Positions 42,201 through 53,572 of a stretch of 64,000 nt of DNA are shown one piece after another (the first letter of the stretch is position 1; every line of letters begins with the position of its first letter). The position numbers and the translations under genes are program-made. The DNA is from Variovorax paradoxus. GTDB taxonomy: Bacteria; Pseudomonadota; Gammaproteobacteria; Burkholderiales; Burkholderiaceae_C. The DNA is taken from the NCBI RefSeq assembly GCF_024734665.1, contig NZ_CP102931.1:1982001-2046000 (forward strand). The letters run 5' to 3'. The notes below the pieces were generated by a model. The model was not told where the DNA came from, did not search any database, and worked only from the letters and a program-made list of their open reading frames with translations.

Positions 42201-43757
42201 ATGCTCGACGCAAGCACCAAAGCCCAATTGAAGAGTTACCTCGAACGCGCCACGCAGCCGATCGAGATCGTCGCCTCGCTCGACGACAGCAAGGCCTCGG
42301 GCGAAATGCTGTCGCTGCTGAAGGACGTTGCCGAGTCGTCCCCGCTGGTCAAGCTGACCGAAAGCCGCGACGACAACCATCGCAAGCCCTCGTTCTCGGT
42401 CAACCGCCCGAGCGAAAACCACGGCCCGCGTTTTGCCGGCCTGCCGATGGGCCATGAATTCACCTCGCTGATCCTTGCATTGCTGCAGATCGGCGGCTAT
42501 CCCCCGAAGGTCGAGCAGGCCGTGCTCGACCAGATCAAGGCGCTCGACGGCGACTTCGAGTTCGAGATCTACGTCTCGCTCACCTGCCACAACTGCCCCG
42601 ACGTGGTCCAGGCGCTGAACCTGATGGCGGTGCAGAACCCGCGCATCCGCACCACCATGATCGAAGGCGGCACCTTCCAGGAAGAGGTGAAGGAACGCCA
42701 GATCATGGCCGTGCCGACCGTGTTCCTCAACGGCACCGAGTTCGGCCAGGGCCGCATGAGCCTGGAGGAAATCCTCGCCAAGATCGACACCAGCGGCGTC
42801 GAGCGCGAAGCGAAGAAGATCGCCGCCAAAGACCCGTTCGACGTGCTGATCGTCGGCGGCGGCCCTGCCGGCGCGGCAGCTGCGGTGTACGCAGCGCGCA
42901 AGGGCATCCGCACCGGCGTTGCCTCCGAGCGTTTCGGCGGCCAGGTGCTCGACACCCTGGGCATCGAGAACTTCATCTCGATCAAGGAAACCGAAGGACC
43001 GAAGTTCGCCCACGCGCTCGAAGAGCATGTGCGCGACTACGAGGTCGACATCATGAATCTGCAGCGCGCAAAGGCCCTGGTGCCCGGCAGCGACCTCATC
43101 GAGGTGCAGCTCGAAAGCGGCGCGTCGCTCAAGAGCAAGTCGGTCATCATTTCGACCGGCGCACGCTGGCGCAACATCAACGTGCCCGGCGAGCACGAGT
43201 TCAAGAACAAGGGCGTGGCCTACTGCCCGCACTGCGACGGTCCGCTGTTCAAGGGCAAGCGCGTCGCTGTGATCGGTGGCGGCAACTCGGGCGTCGAAGC
43301 GGCGATCGACCTGGCCGGCATCGTGGGCCACGTCACGCTGATCGAATTCGACACGCAACTGCGCGCCGACGCCGTGCTGCAGCGCAAGCTCAGGAGCCTG
43401 AAGAACGTTGACGTGTTCACCAACGCACAGACCACCGAGATCACCGGCGACCAGAAGGTCAACGGCCTGGTCTACAAGGACCGCGCCACGGGCGAGCTGA
43501 AGAAGGTCGAGCTCGAAGGCGTGTTCATCCAGATCGGCCTCGTGCCGAACACTGACTGGCTCAAGGGCACGGTCGAGCTGTCGAAGCACGGCGAAATCAT
43601 CGTCGACGCGCGCGGCCAGACCTCTGTGCCGGGCGTGTTCGCGGCGGGTGATGCCACCACGGTGCCGTTCAAGCAGATCATCATCGCGGCCGGCGACGGC
43701 GCGAAGGCGGCGCTCGGTGCGTTCGACCATCTGATCCGCACATCGGCCCCTGCATGA
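42201..43757 (+). CDS. ahpF: Alkyl hydroperoxide reductase subunit F
   Basis: AhpF passes electrons from NADH through FAD and two disulphide centres to AhpC. The 518-residue protein has an N-terminal double-thioredoxin-fold domain with the CHNC redox pair ([11 protein letters not shown]). A FAD motif [19 protein letters not shown] follows, then the thioredoxin-reductase-type CPHC pair ([11 protein letters not shown]), the NAD motif [19 protein letters not shown], and [17 protein letters not shown]. It starts 90 bp after ahpC, past a terminator. AGAG lies upstream of the ATG. Confidence 0.97.
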   Translation: MLDASTKAQLKSYLERATQPIEIVASLDDSKASGEMLSLLKDVAESSPLVKLTESRDDNHRKPSFSVNRPSENHGPRFAGLPMGHEFTSLILALLQIGGYPPKVEQAVLDQIKALDGDFEFEIYVSLTCHNCPDVVQALNLMAVQNPRIRTTMIEGGTFQEEVKERQIMAVPTVFLNGTEFGQGRMSLEEILAKIDTSGVEREAKKIAAKDPFDVLIVGGGPAGAAAAVYAARKGIRTGVASERFGGQVLDTLGIENFISIKETEGPKFAHALEEHVRDYEVDIMNLQRAKALVPGSDLIEVQLESGASLKSKSVIISTGARWRNINVPGEHEFKNKGVAYCPHCDGPLFKGKRVAVIGGGNSGVEAAIDLAGIVGHVTLIEFDTQLRADAVLQRKLRSLKNVDVFTNAQTTEITGDQKVNGLVYKDRATGELKKVELEGVFIQIGLVPNTDWLKGTVELSKHGEIIVDARGQTSVPGVFAAGDATTVPFKQIIIAAGDGAKAALGAFDHLIRTSAPA

Positions 43758-43769
43758 GTAAGCCTTAAG

Positions 43770-43799
43770 TTGTTTCAATGAGAATTATTCTTATACAAT
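43770..43799 (+). promoter_or_regulatory. Haem-receptor promoter with embedded Fur box
   Basis: -35 TTGTTT (43770-43775) and -10 TACAAT (43794-43799) are spaced 18 bp apart and enclose TGAGAATTATTCTTA. That sequence is a near-symmetric Fur box (7-1-7) starting at 43779. Iron-dependent repression of the haem operon is strongly suggested. Confidence 0.8.
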
Positions 43800-43860
43800 A
43801 AAAAGCTCGGGCGACAGCCCTTCATTGCCAGCCAGGTCGTTCGCGCAGTCTTCTGCGCCC

Positions 43861-43905
43861 GAAGGTCCAGCAAGCAGTTCTTTAACTGTTTCTGGACCTT
43901 TTTTC
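43861..43905 (+). promoter_or_regulatory. Terminator-like hairpin in the leader, directly before the haem-receptor start
   Basis: AAGGTCCAG and CTGGACCTT form a 9-bp stem enclosing an inner CAGTT/AACTG hairpin. A T-run follows directly and the GTG start codon comes 1 base later. A CGGGCG...CGCCCG pair earlier in the leader could form an alternative fold. This looks like an attenuator or a translational switch. Confidence 0.5.
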
Positions 43906-46119
43906 GTGGCCTCCAAACTCAACCGACGTCCCTCCCATCGCCTCGCTCTCCTGCCGTGCCTGATCGCCTCCGGGCTCGGTCTTTCGGCACCCTCGTGGGC
44001 CCAGCGTGTCGCGGCGCTCAATGAAGTGGTGGTGAGCGGTTCGCGCTCAGAGCAGGCAAGGGACGATCTTCCGGTGAGCACCGAGGTCATCAACCGCGAC
44101 GACATCGAATCGAAGCAGATCACCGACATCCGCGACGCGGTGCGCGACCTGCCCAACGTGTCCGTCAAGCGCGCCCCCGCGCGCTTCGGCCTCGCGCAGG
44201 GCAACACCGGCCGCGACAGCAATGCAGGCTTCAACATCCGCGGCCTCGACGGCAACCGCGTGCTGCTGCTGACGGACGGCATCCGCACGCCGCGCAGCTA
44301 CGTCTTCAGCGCCAATGCGTTCGGGCGCGACTACTTCGACATCGGCCTCGTCGAGCGCATCGAGATCATCAAGGGCCCGGCCTCCGCGCTCTACGGCTCC
44401 GACGGCCTGGCAGGCCTGGTGAACTTCATCACGCGCGATCCGTCGTCCTATCTGCGCGACGGCAAGAGCTTCGGCGGCAGCGCCAGCATCGGCTACAGCG
44501 GCGACGACAACGGCACGCACGGCGGCGTCACCCTCGCGGGCAAGGCCAACGACACGCTGCAGTGGCTCATCTCAGCCAACATGGGCCGCTCCAGCGCGCT
44601 GGAGAACATGGGCGCCAACAACGCTGCCAACGTCGACCGCACCACGCCCAACCCCGAGCGTGACCGCAACAAGGCGCTGCTTGCCAAGGTCATCCTCACG
44701 CCCAATGCCGACCAGCGCCACGGCTTCACCCTCGAGCACATCGAGAAGACCAGCCGCTACGACCTGCTCTCGGGCGTCGCCAAGCCGCCGTATGCGTCCA
44801 CTTCGGTAATCGGCCTCAACGCCAAGAACGATCTGCAGCGCGACCGCTTCACCTACGACGGCCGCCTGCGCCTGAACTCCCTCATGGCCGACAGCCTGCT
44901 CGCCGTGGTGAGCTACCAGAAGGCGAAGTCGCGCGAGTTCATCTACGAAGACCGCTTCACCGCCGCCGACCGCACACGCGACGTCACCTACGACGAAAGC
45001 ACATGGCAGTTCGGCCTGCAGGCCGACAAGACCGTGCGCACGGGCGACTGGGCACAGAAGATCACCTACGGCTTCGACTACACGCGCACCAACGTCGAGA
45101 ACCTGCAGACCGGCCTGGTGCCTCCGGCCGGCGAGACCTATCCGCTCAAGCGCTTCCCCGACACGCGCGAGACCTCGTCCGCGTTCTACGTGCAGGACGA
45201 GTTCATCCACGACCGCTGGAGCATCACGCCGGGCATCCGCTTCGACCGCTTCTCACTCGACGCGAAGCAGGCGGGCTTTGGCGCGCAGGCCGTGTCGCTC
45301 TCGGGCTCGGCCGTATCGCCCAAGCTCGGCGTGCTGTTCCGCGCAACGCCGCAATGGAGCGTGTACGGCAACTACGCCTCTGGCTTCAAGGCGCCCAACG
45401 CGTTCCAGGTCAACAACTTCTTCGAGAACGTGATCTCGGGCTACAGGACGATTCCCAACCCGAATCTCAAGCCCGAGAAGAGCCAGAACATCGAACTCGG
45501 CGTGCGCGGACGCACCGGCGTGCTGAGCTTCGACGTGGCCGCGTTCACCGGCGACTACAAGGACCTGATCGAGAACGACCGCCAGGTCGGTGGCGTGTTC
45601 GGCTCGCGTACCAATCCGGCGACCTTCCAGTCGGTCAATATCGGGCGCGCACGCATCAGCGGCTTCGAGATCAAGGGCGAGCTCGACTTCACCGACAACG
45701 GCAACGGCTTCTCCGTGCCTTTTGCCTACGGCCAGACGCGCGGACGCGACCGCACCAACAACCGCCCGCTCAACTCGATCGACCCGAGCAAGGCCAGCGT
45801 CGGCGTCAAGTACCAGGCGCCGGTGTGGAGCGTGCGCCTCGACGCCGTGAATCACGCGCGCAAGAAGTGGTCGGACATCGACAGCACCGAGGTCACGACC
45901 GGCACCCAGTTCCGGGCGCCCGCTGCCACCACCTTCGACCTGAGCGCACAGTGGCGCATCCGCAAGGACTTGCGCCTGAACGCGGCAATCGTCAATCTCA
46001 CCAACAAGCGCTACTGGATGTGGAGCGACGTGCGCGGGCTGACCTCGACCTCGACGATCCGCGACGCCTATACCCAGCCGGGCCGCAGCTTCAACGTGTC
46101 GCTCGTGGCGGACTTCTGA
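43906..46119 (+). CDS. hmuR: TonB-dependent haem/haemoglobin receptor
   Basis: This is a 737-residue outer-membrane receptor. From the GTG at 43906 a signal peptide ends SAPSWAQ. The TonB-box and plug region is NEVVVSGSRSEQARDDLPVS, followed by IRGLDGNRVLLLTDGIRTPR and VERIEIIKGPASALYGSDGL. The barrel holds a FRAP-box variant (SGFKAPNAFQ) and the NPNL box (IPNPNLKPEKSQN) of haem receptors, and ends FNVSLVADF. No histidine lies between these two boxes, unlike several studied homologues. A TTG at 43825 is a less likely start. It leads the hmuRSTUV operon. Confidence 0.93.
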   Translation: MASKLNRRPSHRLALLPCLIASGLGLSAPSWAQRVAALNEVVVSGSRSEQARDDLPVSTEVINRDDIESKQITDIRDAVRDLPNVSVKRAPARFGLAQGNTGRDSNAGFNIRGLDGNRVLLLTDGIRTPRSYVFSANAFGRDYFDIGLVERIEIIKGPASALYGSDGLAGLVNFITRDPSSYLRDGKSFGGSASIGYSGDDNGTHGGVTLAGKANDTLQWLISANMGRSSALENMGANNAANVDRTTPNPERDRNKALLAKVILTPNADQRHGFTLEHIEKTSRYDLLSGVAKPPYASTSVIGLNAKNDLQRDRFTYDGRLRLNSLMADSLLAVVSYQKAKSREFIYEDRFTAADRTRDVTYDESTWQFGLQADKTVRTGDWAQKITYGFDYTRTNVENLQTGLVPPAGETYPLKRFPDTRETSSAFYVQDEFIHDRWSITPGIRFDRFSLDAKQAGFGAQAVSLSGSAVSPKLGVLFRATPQWSVYGNYASGFKAPNAFQVNNFFENVISGYRTIPNPNLKPEKSQNIELGVRGRTGVLSFDVAAFTGDYKDLIENDRQVGGVFGSRTNPATFQSVNIGRARISGFEIKGELDFTDNGNGFSVPFAYGQTRGRDRTNNRPLNSIDPSKASVGVKYQAPVWSVRLDAVNHARKKWSDIDSTEVTTGTQFRAPAATTFDLSAQWRIRKDLRLNAAIVNLTNKRYWMWSDVRGLTSTSTIRDAYTQPGRSFNVSLVADF

Positions 46120-46161
46120 CCCCAGCGAGCCGCCGATTTCACGACAAGACAAGGAAACCCG

Positions 46162-47262
46162 ATGAACGCCGAAGACATCCGAGACCGATTCGCCGCATTG
46201 CGCGCCAGGGGCATGCGCCACAAGGACGCCGCCGCAGCCATGGACCTGTCCGAAGGCGCGGCCGTGGCCGCACACACGGGCACGCACGACAAGGCCCTGC
46301 ACGCCACGCGCCTGCGCGGCCCATGGGTCGAACTGCTGCAGGCGCTGGAGCTGTGCGGCCCCGTGCTTGCGCTCACGCGCAATGAGACCACGGTGCACGA
46401 GAAGACCGGCGTCTATGAAAAGGTGTCGGGCAGCGACGCGATGGGGATCGCACTGGGCGAGGCCATCGACCTGCGGCTGTTCTTCAGCCGTTGGCATGCG
46501 GGCTTCGCGGTGAGCGAGGCAGCGGCCAACCCGGGTGTGTCGCCTTCGCTGAGCCTGCAGTTCTTCAATGCGCAGGGCGTGGCCGTGCACAAGATCTTCG
46601 TGCGCGACGCCACCGATCGTGATGCCTTCCAGTCGGTCATCGACAGCTTCACTGCGCCGGACGAGCCCGTGGTGTTCGCCGCGCCCGAAGACAAAGCTGT
46701 ACCACGCGAGGACAGCGCCATCGACACCGGTGGCCTCGCCGAAGCCTGGCGCGGCATGCAGGACACGCACGAGTTCTTCGGCCTGCTGAACAAGTTCGGC
46801 GTGGAGCGCCAGCAGAGCTTTCGCCTGACCGAAGGCGAGTTCACTCAGCGCGCTGAACTGAGCGCCATCAGCGACCTGCTGAACGAAGCCGCGTTCGACG
46901 GCACGCCGATCATGGTGTTCGTGGGCAGCCCGGGCTGCATCCAGATCCACTCCGGCCCGGTGGTGCGCATCGAGCCGATGGAAATGAAGGGCCACGGCGA
47001 GAACGCAACGCCGATGCGCTGGCTCAACGTGCTCGACCCGGGCTTCAACCTGCACATGCGCGAAGACCGCATCGCCAGCGTCTGGATCGTCGAGAAGCCG
47101 ACCAGCGACGGCGTCGTGACATCGGTCGAAGCCTTCGACCAGCAGGGCGAGTTGATGGCGATGTTCTTCGGCGCGCGCAAGCCCGGCATGCCGGAGCGCG
47201 AGGAGTGGCGGCGCATCGTGCGCGAGCTGCCGCGTCTTCAATCCACGACCGAAGCTCCATGA
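46162..47262 (+). CDS. hmuS: Hemin-degrading/haem-trafficking factor HmuS (HemS/ChuX family)
   Basis: This 366-residue cytoplasmic protein is made of two tandem HemS repeats. The repeat starts include RFAALRARGMRHKDAAAAM and, in the second half, THEFFGLLNKFGVERQQSF. It binds haem delivered by the ABC transporter, and homologues release iron from it or pass it on. The start ATG at 46162 follows AAGGAAACCCG. The gene is 42 bp after hmuR, and its stop overlaps the hmuT start (ATGA). Confidence 0.95.
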   Translation: MNAEDIRDRFAALRARGMRHKDAAAAMDLSEGAAVAAHTGTHDKALHATRLRGPWVELLQALELCGPVLALTRNETTVHEKTGVYEKVSGSDAMGIALGEAIDLRLFFSRWHAGFAVSEAAANPGVSPSLSLQFFNAQGVAVHKIFVRDATDRDAFQSVIDSFTAPDEPVVFAAPEDKAVPREDSAIDTGGLAEAWRGMQDTHEFFGLLNKFGVERQQSFRLTEGEFTQRAELSAISDLLNEAAFDGTPIMVFVGSPGCIQIHSGPVVRIEPMEMKGHGENATPMRWLNVLDPGFNLHMREDRIASVWIVEKPTSDGVVTSVEAFDQQGELMAMFFGARKPGMPEREEWRRIVRELPRLQSTTEAP

Positions 47263-48161
47263 CCGCCTTTCACGAAATGAACGCCCGCTTTCCGCTGCAT
47301 CGCCGCGACGTGCTGCGCCTGCTCGGCGCCTCGTCGCTGGGCACCGCCGCGCTGCCCCTGTTCGCACAGGAGGCGAAGCTGCCCAAGCTCGTGACCGTCA
47401 GCGGCGCGATCACCGAAGTCGTCTACCTGCTGGGCGCGGAAGTGCAGCTCGTCGGCACCGACACCACCAGCCTGTATCCCGCCGCCGCGCGCGCGACGCC
47501 AAAGGTCGGCTACATGCGCCAGCTGTCGGCCGAGGGCCTGCTGTCGCTGAAGCCTGACGCGATCATCGCCACCAACGAGTCGGGTCCCGCCGTGGTGCTC
47601 GACCAGGTTCGCGGTGCGGGCGTCAAGGTCGAGATCATCGAGGCCGACCACAGCTGGGGCGAGGTGCAGCGCAAGGTGCAGGCCGTCGGCCGCGCCGCCG
47701 CGCGCGAGGCGCAGGCGCGCGAGCTGCAGGCGAAGCTCGATGCCGAATGGAACCAGGTGCAACAGCGCGTGGCCGCAGCCTCGAAGGGGCGCAAGCCGCG
47801 CGTGCTGTTCGTGCTGTCGCACAGCGCCAGCCCGCAGGTTTCGGGCGAGAAGACCGCCGCGCATTCGGTGATCGGCTTTGCGGGGGGCGCCAACGTGCTC
47901 GGCGGCTTCCAGGGCTACAGGCCGATGACCGCCGAAGCCATGGCCAGCGCCGCGCCCGACATCATTCTCACGAGCACGCAAAGCATCGAAGCCCACGGCG
48001 GCGTCGACAAGTTCTGGCAGCGGCCCGAGCTTGCGCTCACGCCGGCGTTCAAGAAGCGCAGCCTGATCACGCAGGACGCCTTGCTGCTGCTGGGCTTCGG
48101 CCCGCGCATGCCCGCGGCCATCGCCGAACTGCACGAAAAATTCCTGGCTGCCACCGCATGA
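47259..48161 (+). CDS. hmuT: Hemin ABC transporter substrate-binding protein HmuT
   Basis: This 300-residue periplasmic haem-binding protein has a signal with paired arginines (PLHRRDVLRLLGASSLGTA) ending LFAQ. The class III binding-protein fold shows LVTVSGAITEVVYLLGAE, KVGYMRQLSAEGLLSLKPDA (the Tyr is the usual haem ligand) and PDIILTSTQSIEAHGG. An in-frame ATG at 47277 could be the true start. Both neighbours overlap by 4 bp. Confidence 0.93.
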   Translation: MTAFHEMNARFPLHRRDVLRLLGASSLGTAALPLFAQEAKLPKLVTVSGAITEVVYLLGAEVQLVGTDTTSLYPAAARATPKVGYMRQLSAEGLLSLKPDAIIATNESGPAVVLDQVRGAGVKVEIIEADHSWGEVQRKVQAVGRAAAREAQARELQAKLDAEWNQVQQRVAAASKGRKPRVLFVLSHSASPQVSGEKTAAHSVIGFAGGANVLGGFQGYRPMTAEAMASAAPDIILTSTQSIEAHGGVDKFWQRPELALTPAFKKRSLITQDALLLLGFGPRMPAAIAELHEKFLAATA

Positions 48162-49192
48162 GCCAGCGCTTCTCGGCACAGGCCGTGCTGGGCGGCAGTG
48201 CGCTGCTGCTCGTCGCCGCCTTCGTGGTGGGGGCCGTTTCGGGGGCGTATGCCATCAGCCTGCCGCAACTCTGGGGCGTGCTGACCTCGCTAGGGCAAGG
48301 GGCCGACAAATCGCCCGAGCACCTGGTGTTTCTCAACATCCGCCTGCCGCGCCTCGTGCTCGGCGTGGCGGCGGGCGCGGGGCTCGGCATGGCGGGCACG
48401 CTGATGCAGGGGCTGTTCCGCAATCCGCTGGCCGACCCTGGGCTTGTTGGCATCAGCAGTGGAGCGGCGCTGGCGGCGGGTGTCACGATCATCCTCGGCG
48501 CATGGCTGTGGCCCGTGCTGCCGCGCACGCTTGGCAGCTGGACGCTGGTGCTCATGGCGTTCGGCGGCGGGCTGTCGGTGACCTTGCTGATCTACGGCCT
48601 GTCGCGCAGCGAAGGCGGCACGCGCATGGCGCTGATGCTGCTGGCGGGCATCGCGGTCAACGCGCTGGCGGGTGCGGGGCTCGGTTTTCTCAGCGTGATG
48701 GCGACCGACGAGCAACTGCGCAGCCTGCAGTTCTGGCTGCTGGGCAGCCTGGGTGGGGCGCGCTGGAGTGCCGTGTTGCTGGTCGGCGTGGCGGTGCTGC
48801 TGTCGTGCGTGGCGGCGCGGTCGCTGGCGGCGCCGTTGAACGCCATTGCGCTGGGCGAGGCGCAGGCGGCGCTGCTTGGCGTGGACGTCGAACGCATCAA
48901 GCGGCGCGCGATTGTCGTCACGGCCGTGGCCGTGGGGGCGGTGACGGCGACGACCGGGATCATCGGCTTCATCGGCCTGATCGCGCCGCACTGGGTGCGC
49001 ATGGTGGCGGGGCCTGATCACCGCGTGGTGTTGCCGGCGTCGGCGCTGCTGGGAGCGGCGCTGGTGCTGGCTGCCGACACGGTGGCACGCACGGTGATGG
49101 CGCCGGCCGAGCTACCGCTGGGCGTGCTCACCGCGTTCATCGGCGTGCCGATGTTCCTGTGGATGCTGCGGCACTTCAAGGGGCGCATATGA
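48158..49192 (+). CDS. hmuU: Hemin ABC transporter permease HmuU (FecCD family)
   Basis: This 344-residue inner-membrane permease has about ten helices. FecCD family markers include LRLPRLVLG-type sequence (NIRLPRLVLGVAAGAGLGMA), GTLMQGLFRNPLADPGLVGI and TGIIGFIGLIAPHWVRM, the coupling region that contacts the ATPase. It forms a dimer with two HmuV subunits. The ATG overlaps the hmuT stop. Confidence 0.95.
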   Translation: MSQRFSAQAVLGGSALLLVAAFVVGAVSGAYAISLPQLWGVLTSLGQGADKSPEHLVFLNIRLPRLVLGVAAGAGLGMAGTLMQGLFRNPLADPGLVGISSGAALAAGVTIILGAWLWPVLPRTLGSWTLVLMAFGGGLSVTLLIYGLSRSEGGTRMALMLLAGIAVNALAGAGLGFLSVMATDEQLRSLQFWLLGSLGGARWSAVLLVGVAVLLSCVAARSLAAPLNAIALGEAQAALLGVDVERIKRRAIVVTAVAVGAVTATTGIIGFIGLIAPHWVRMVAGPDHRVVLPASALLGAALVLAADTVARTVMAPAELPLGVLTAFIGVPMFLWMLRHFKGRI

Positions 49193-50001
49193 CTGCGGCG
49201 ACGTTGCCACGCGATCCGATGGCGCTGTGCTGCGCCAGTGTCGAGGTCCGCGTTGGGGCGAAGACGCTGCTCGCCGACGCTTCGGTCCACCTGGCGCCGG
49301 GCCGGGTGACGGCCATCCTCGGACCCAACGGCGCTGGCAAGTCGACGCTGCTCTCGGTGCTGGCCGGCCAGCGGGCGCCGACACGGGGCAGGGTGACGCT
49401 CGATGGCCGTCCGCTCGAAGACCACGGCATGCCGGCACTGGCGCTGCGCCGGGCGCTGATGCCGCAGGAGAGCGCGGTCGCCTTCGATTTCACCGCGCAG
49501 GAGATCGTGGCGCTGGGCCGCTACCCGCACCGCCGCTCGCCGGGCCGCGACGAAGATGAGATCGTCGACGAGGCGATGGGGCTGACCGATGTATCGGCGC
49601 TGGCGCCGCGCATCCTCAACACCCTGTCGGGCGGCGAGAAGGCGCGGGCCCACATGGCGCGGGCGTTGGCCCAGCTGTGGCATCCGCGGCCCGACGGCGC
49701 GAGCCGCTGGCTGCTGCTCGACGAGCCCACCGCGGCGCTGGACCTCGCGCACCAGCATTCCGCGATGCGCCTGCTGCGCGCCTGGGCCGCGCGCGGCGTG
49801 GGCGTGGTGGCCGTGCTGCACGACCTGAACCTGGCGCGGCGCTATGCCGACGAGGTGGTGGTGCTGGGCGGCGCTTCGGGCGGGCTGATGCAGGGAGCGG
49901 CAGCCGAAGTGCTCCAGCCGGGGCTGATCGAGGCGGTCTGGGGCACGCCGTGCCAGCCTGTGACAAGCGCGGACGGCACGGTCCAGTACCTTTTCGGGTA
50001 G
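49189..50001 (+). CDS. hmuV: Hemin ABC transporter ATP-binding protein HmuV
   Basis: This 270-residue ATPase powers haem import. It has Walker A (LGPNGAGKSTLL), a Q-loop (LMPQESAVAFDF), signature LSGGEKARAHMARAL, Walker B (RWLLLDEPTAALD) and an H-loop (VVAVLHDLNLA). LSGGE and the spacing are typical of HmuV/FecE-type proteins. It starts inside the hmuU stop (ATGA) and is the last gene of the haem operon. ppsR converges 49 bp away. Confidence 0.95.
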   Translation: MTAATLPRDPMALCCASVEVRVGAKTLLADASVHLAPGRVTAILGPNGAGKSTLLSVLAGQRAPTRGRVTLDGRPLEDHGMPALALRRALMPQESAVAFDFTAQEIVALGRYPHRRSPGRDEDEIVDEAMGLTDVSALAPRILNTLSGGEKARAHMARALAQLWHPRPDGASRWLLLDEPTAALDLAHQHSAMRLLRAWAARGVGVVAVLHDLNLARRYADEVVVLGGASGGLMQGAAAEVLQPGLIEAVWGTPCQPVTSADGTVQYLFG

Positions 50002-50023
50002 CTTTTGTCGCTGATGTCGCTGC

Positions 50024-50044
50024 TTGCTATCCAAAAGATAGCAA
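50024..50044. repeat. Palindromic element between hmuV and ppsR
   Basis: TTGCTATC-CAAAA-GATAGCAA is a perfect 8-bp hairpin without a T-run, between two convergent genes. It shares the GCTAT/ATAGC arms with the element at 20509-20539. Confidence 0.5.
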
Positions 50045-50050
50045 TCAGCC

Positions 50051-50878
50051 TCAGTAGACCAGTCGCTCGGGCCGCAGCTCCTGCAGGATCGTGGTCGCGA
50101 TTTCCTCGATCGACTTGGTGGTCGTCGACAGCCAGCGGATGCCGGCGCGCCGCATCATCGCCTCGGCTTCGCTCACCTCGTGGCGGCAGTTCTCCAGGCT
50201 GGCGTAGCGCGAATTCGGCCGGCGCTCGTTGCGGATTTCGCTGAGCCGCTCAGGCTGGATGGTCAGGCCGAAGATCTTCTTGCGATGCGGAATCAGGGCC
50301 GGCGGCAGCTGCCGGCGGTCGAAATCTTCCGGAATCAGCGGGTAGTTGGCCGCCTTCAGGCCGTGCTGCATTGCCAGGTAGAGCGAGGTTGGCGTCTTGC
50401 CGCTGCGGCTCACGCCCACCAGGATCACGTCGGCGCCTTCCAGGTCACGGTTGCTCTGGCCGTCGTCGTGCTGCAGGCTGAAGTCGATCGCGGCGATGCG
50501 GTCGTTGTATTCCTTGCTCTTGCTGACGTCGCTGAAACGGCCGATCCGGTGGTTCGACTTCACGGCCAACTCGATTTCGAGTGGCCGCACGAAGGTGCCG
50601 AACATGTCCAGCAACATGCCCTTGCAGCCGGTTTCGATCACTTCCAGCACGTCCATGTTGGCCAGCGTGGTGAAGACGATGGGGCGCACGCCCTCGAGTT
50701 CAGCCGTGTGGTTGATCTGCCGTACCGCCTGGTGGGCCTTGTCGACCGTGTCGGTAAAAGGTAGTCGGACATGGCGCGGTTTCATCTCGAACTGGGCGAG
50801 AACGGCGTTACCGAAGGTTTCGGCGGTGATGCCCGTACCGTCGGAAATGAAGAAAACAGTGCGTGAATGCGTGGTCAT
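50051..50878 (-). CDS. ppsR: PEP synthetase regulatory protein (PSRP, DUF299 kinase/phosphorylase)
   Basis: PpsR switches PEP synthetase off and on by ADP-dependent phosphorylation and Pi-dependent dephosphorylation of its regulatory threonine. The 275-residue protein starts [18 protein letters not shown] and has the P-loop [15 protein letters not shown], both hallmarks of the family. Its target gene ppsA is divergent, 177 bp away. ATG 50878 has AGGACAAG upstream. The frame is accidentally open far upstream opposite ppsA, but that part is not coding. Confidence 0.95.
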   Translation of the reverse strand: MTTHSRTVFFISDGTGITAETFGNAVLAQFEMKPRHVRLPFTDTVDKAHQAVRQINHTAELEGVRPIVFTTLANMDVLEVIETGCKGMLLDMFGTFVRPLEIELAVKSNHRIGRFSDVSKSKEYNDRIAAIDFSLQHDDGQSNRDLEGADVILVGVSRSGKTPTSLYLAMQHGLKAANYPLIPEDFDRRQLPPALIPHRKKIFGLTIQPERLSEIRNERRPNSRYASLENCRHEVSEAEAMMRRAGIRWLSTTTKSIEEIATTILQELRPERLVY

Positions 50879-51055
50879 GCGGCCTTGTCCTGCGGCGCGG
50901 GCAACCTTGCCACGCCTACAATCCGGGCCATTATCGGGAATCCGCTTCCCAGCCCCAATTCTTTCCATGCACACCGCGCCCGCACCCAAAGCAACGACAA
51001 CGATCGTGCCGCGCCGTCTGCATGCGGCACTGGTTTCAACTTCTGGAGCTTCCCC

Positions 51056-53449
<2,394 letters not shown>

Positions 53450-53572
53450 AGCCCGGACTGCGGAAATCCCCATGGGGGGATTCCCGCGACGGTGGGGTGT
53501 TATTGAAACGAATTGCGTAATTGATGCCAGACTTGTGAGATTCACGGGCGCATCCCGGAAGGGAAGACCACC

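Noticed and set aside
43825..43905. TTG start at 43825 for the haem receptor
   Set aside because: It would translate through the terminator-like hairpin and put a polar leader before the signal peptide. GTG 43906 begins directly at the signal sequence.
53462..53486. Hairpin GGAAATCCCC/GGGGATTCCC after ppsA as a terminator
   Set aside because: One internal mismatch and no T-run. It may slow RNA polymerase but cannot be called an intrinsic terminator.
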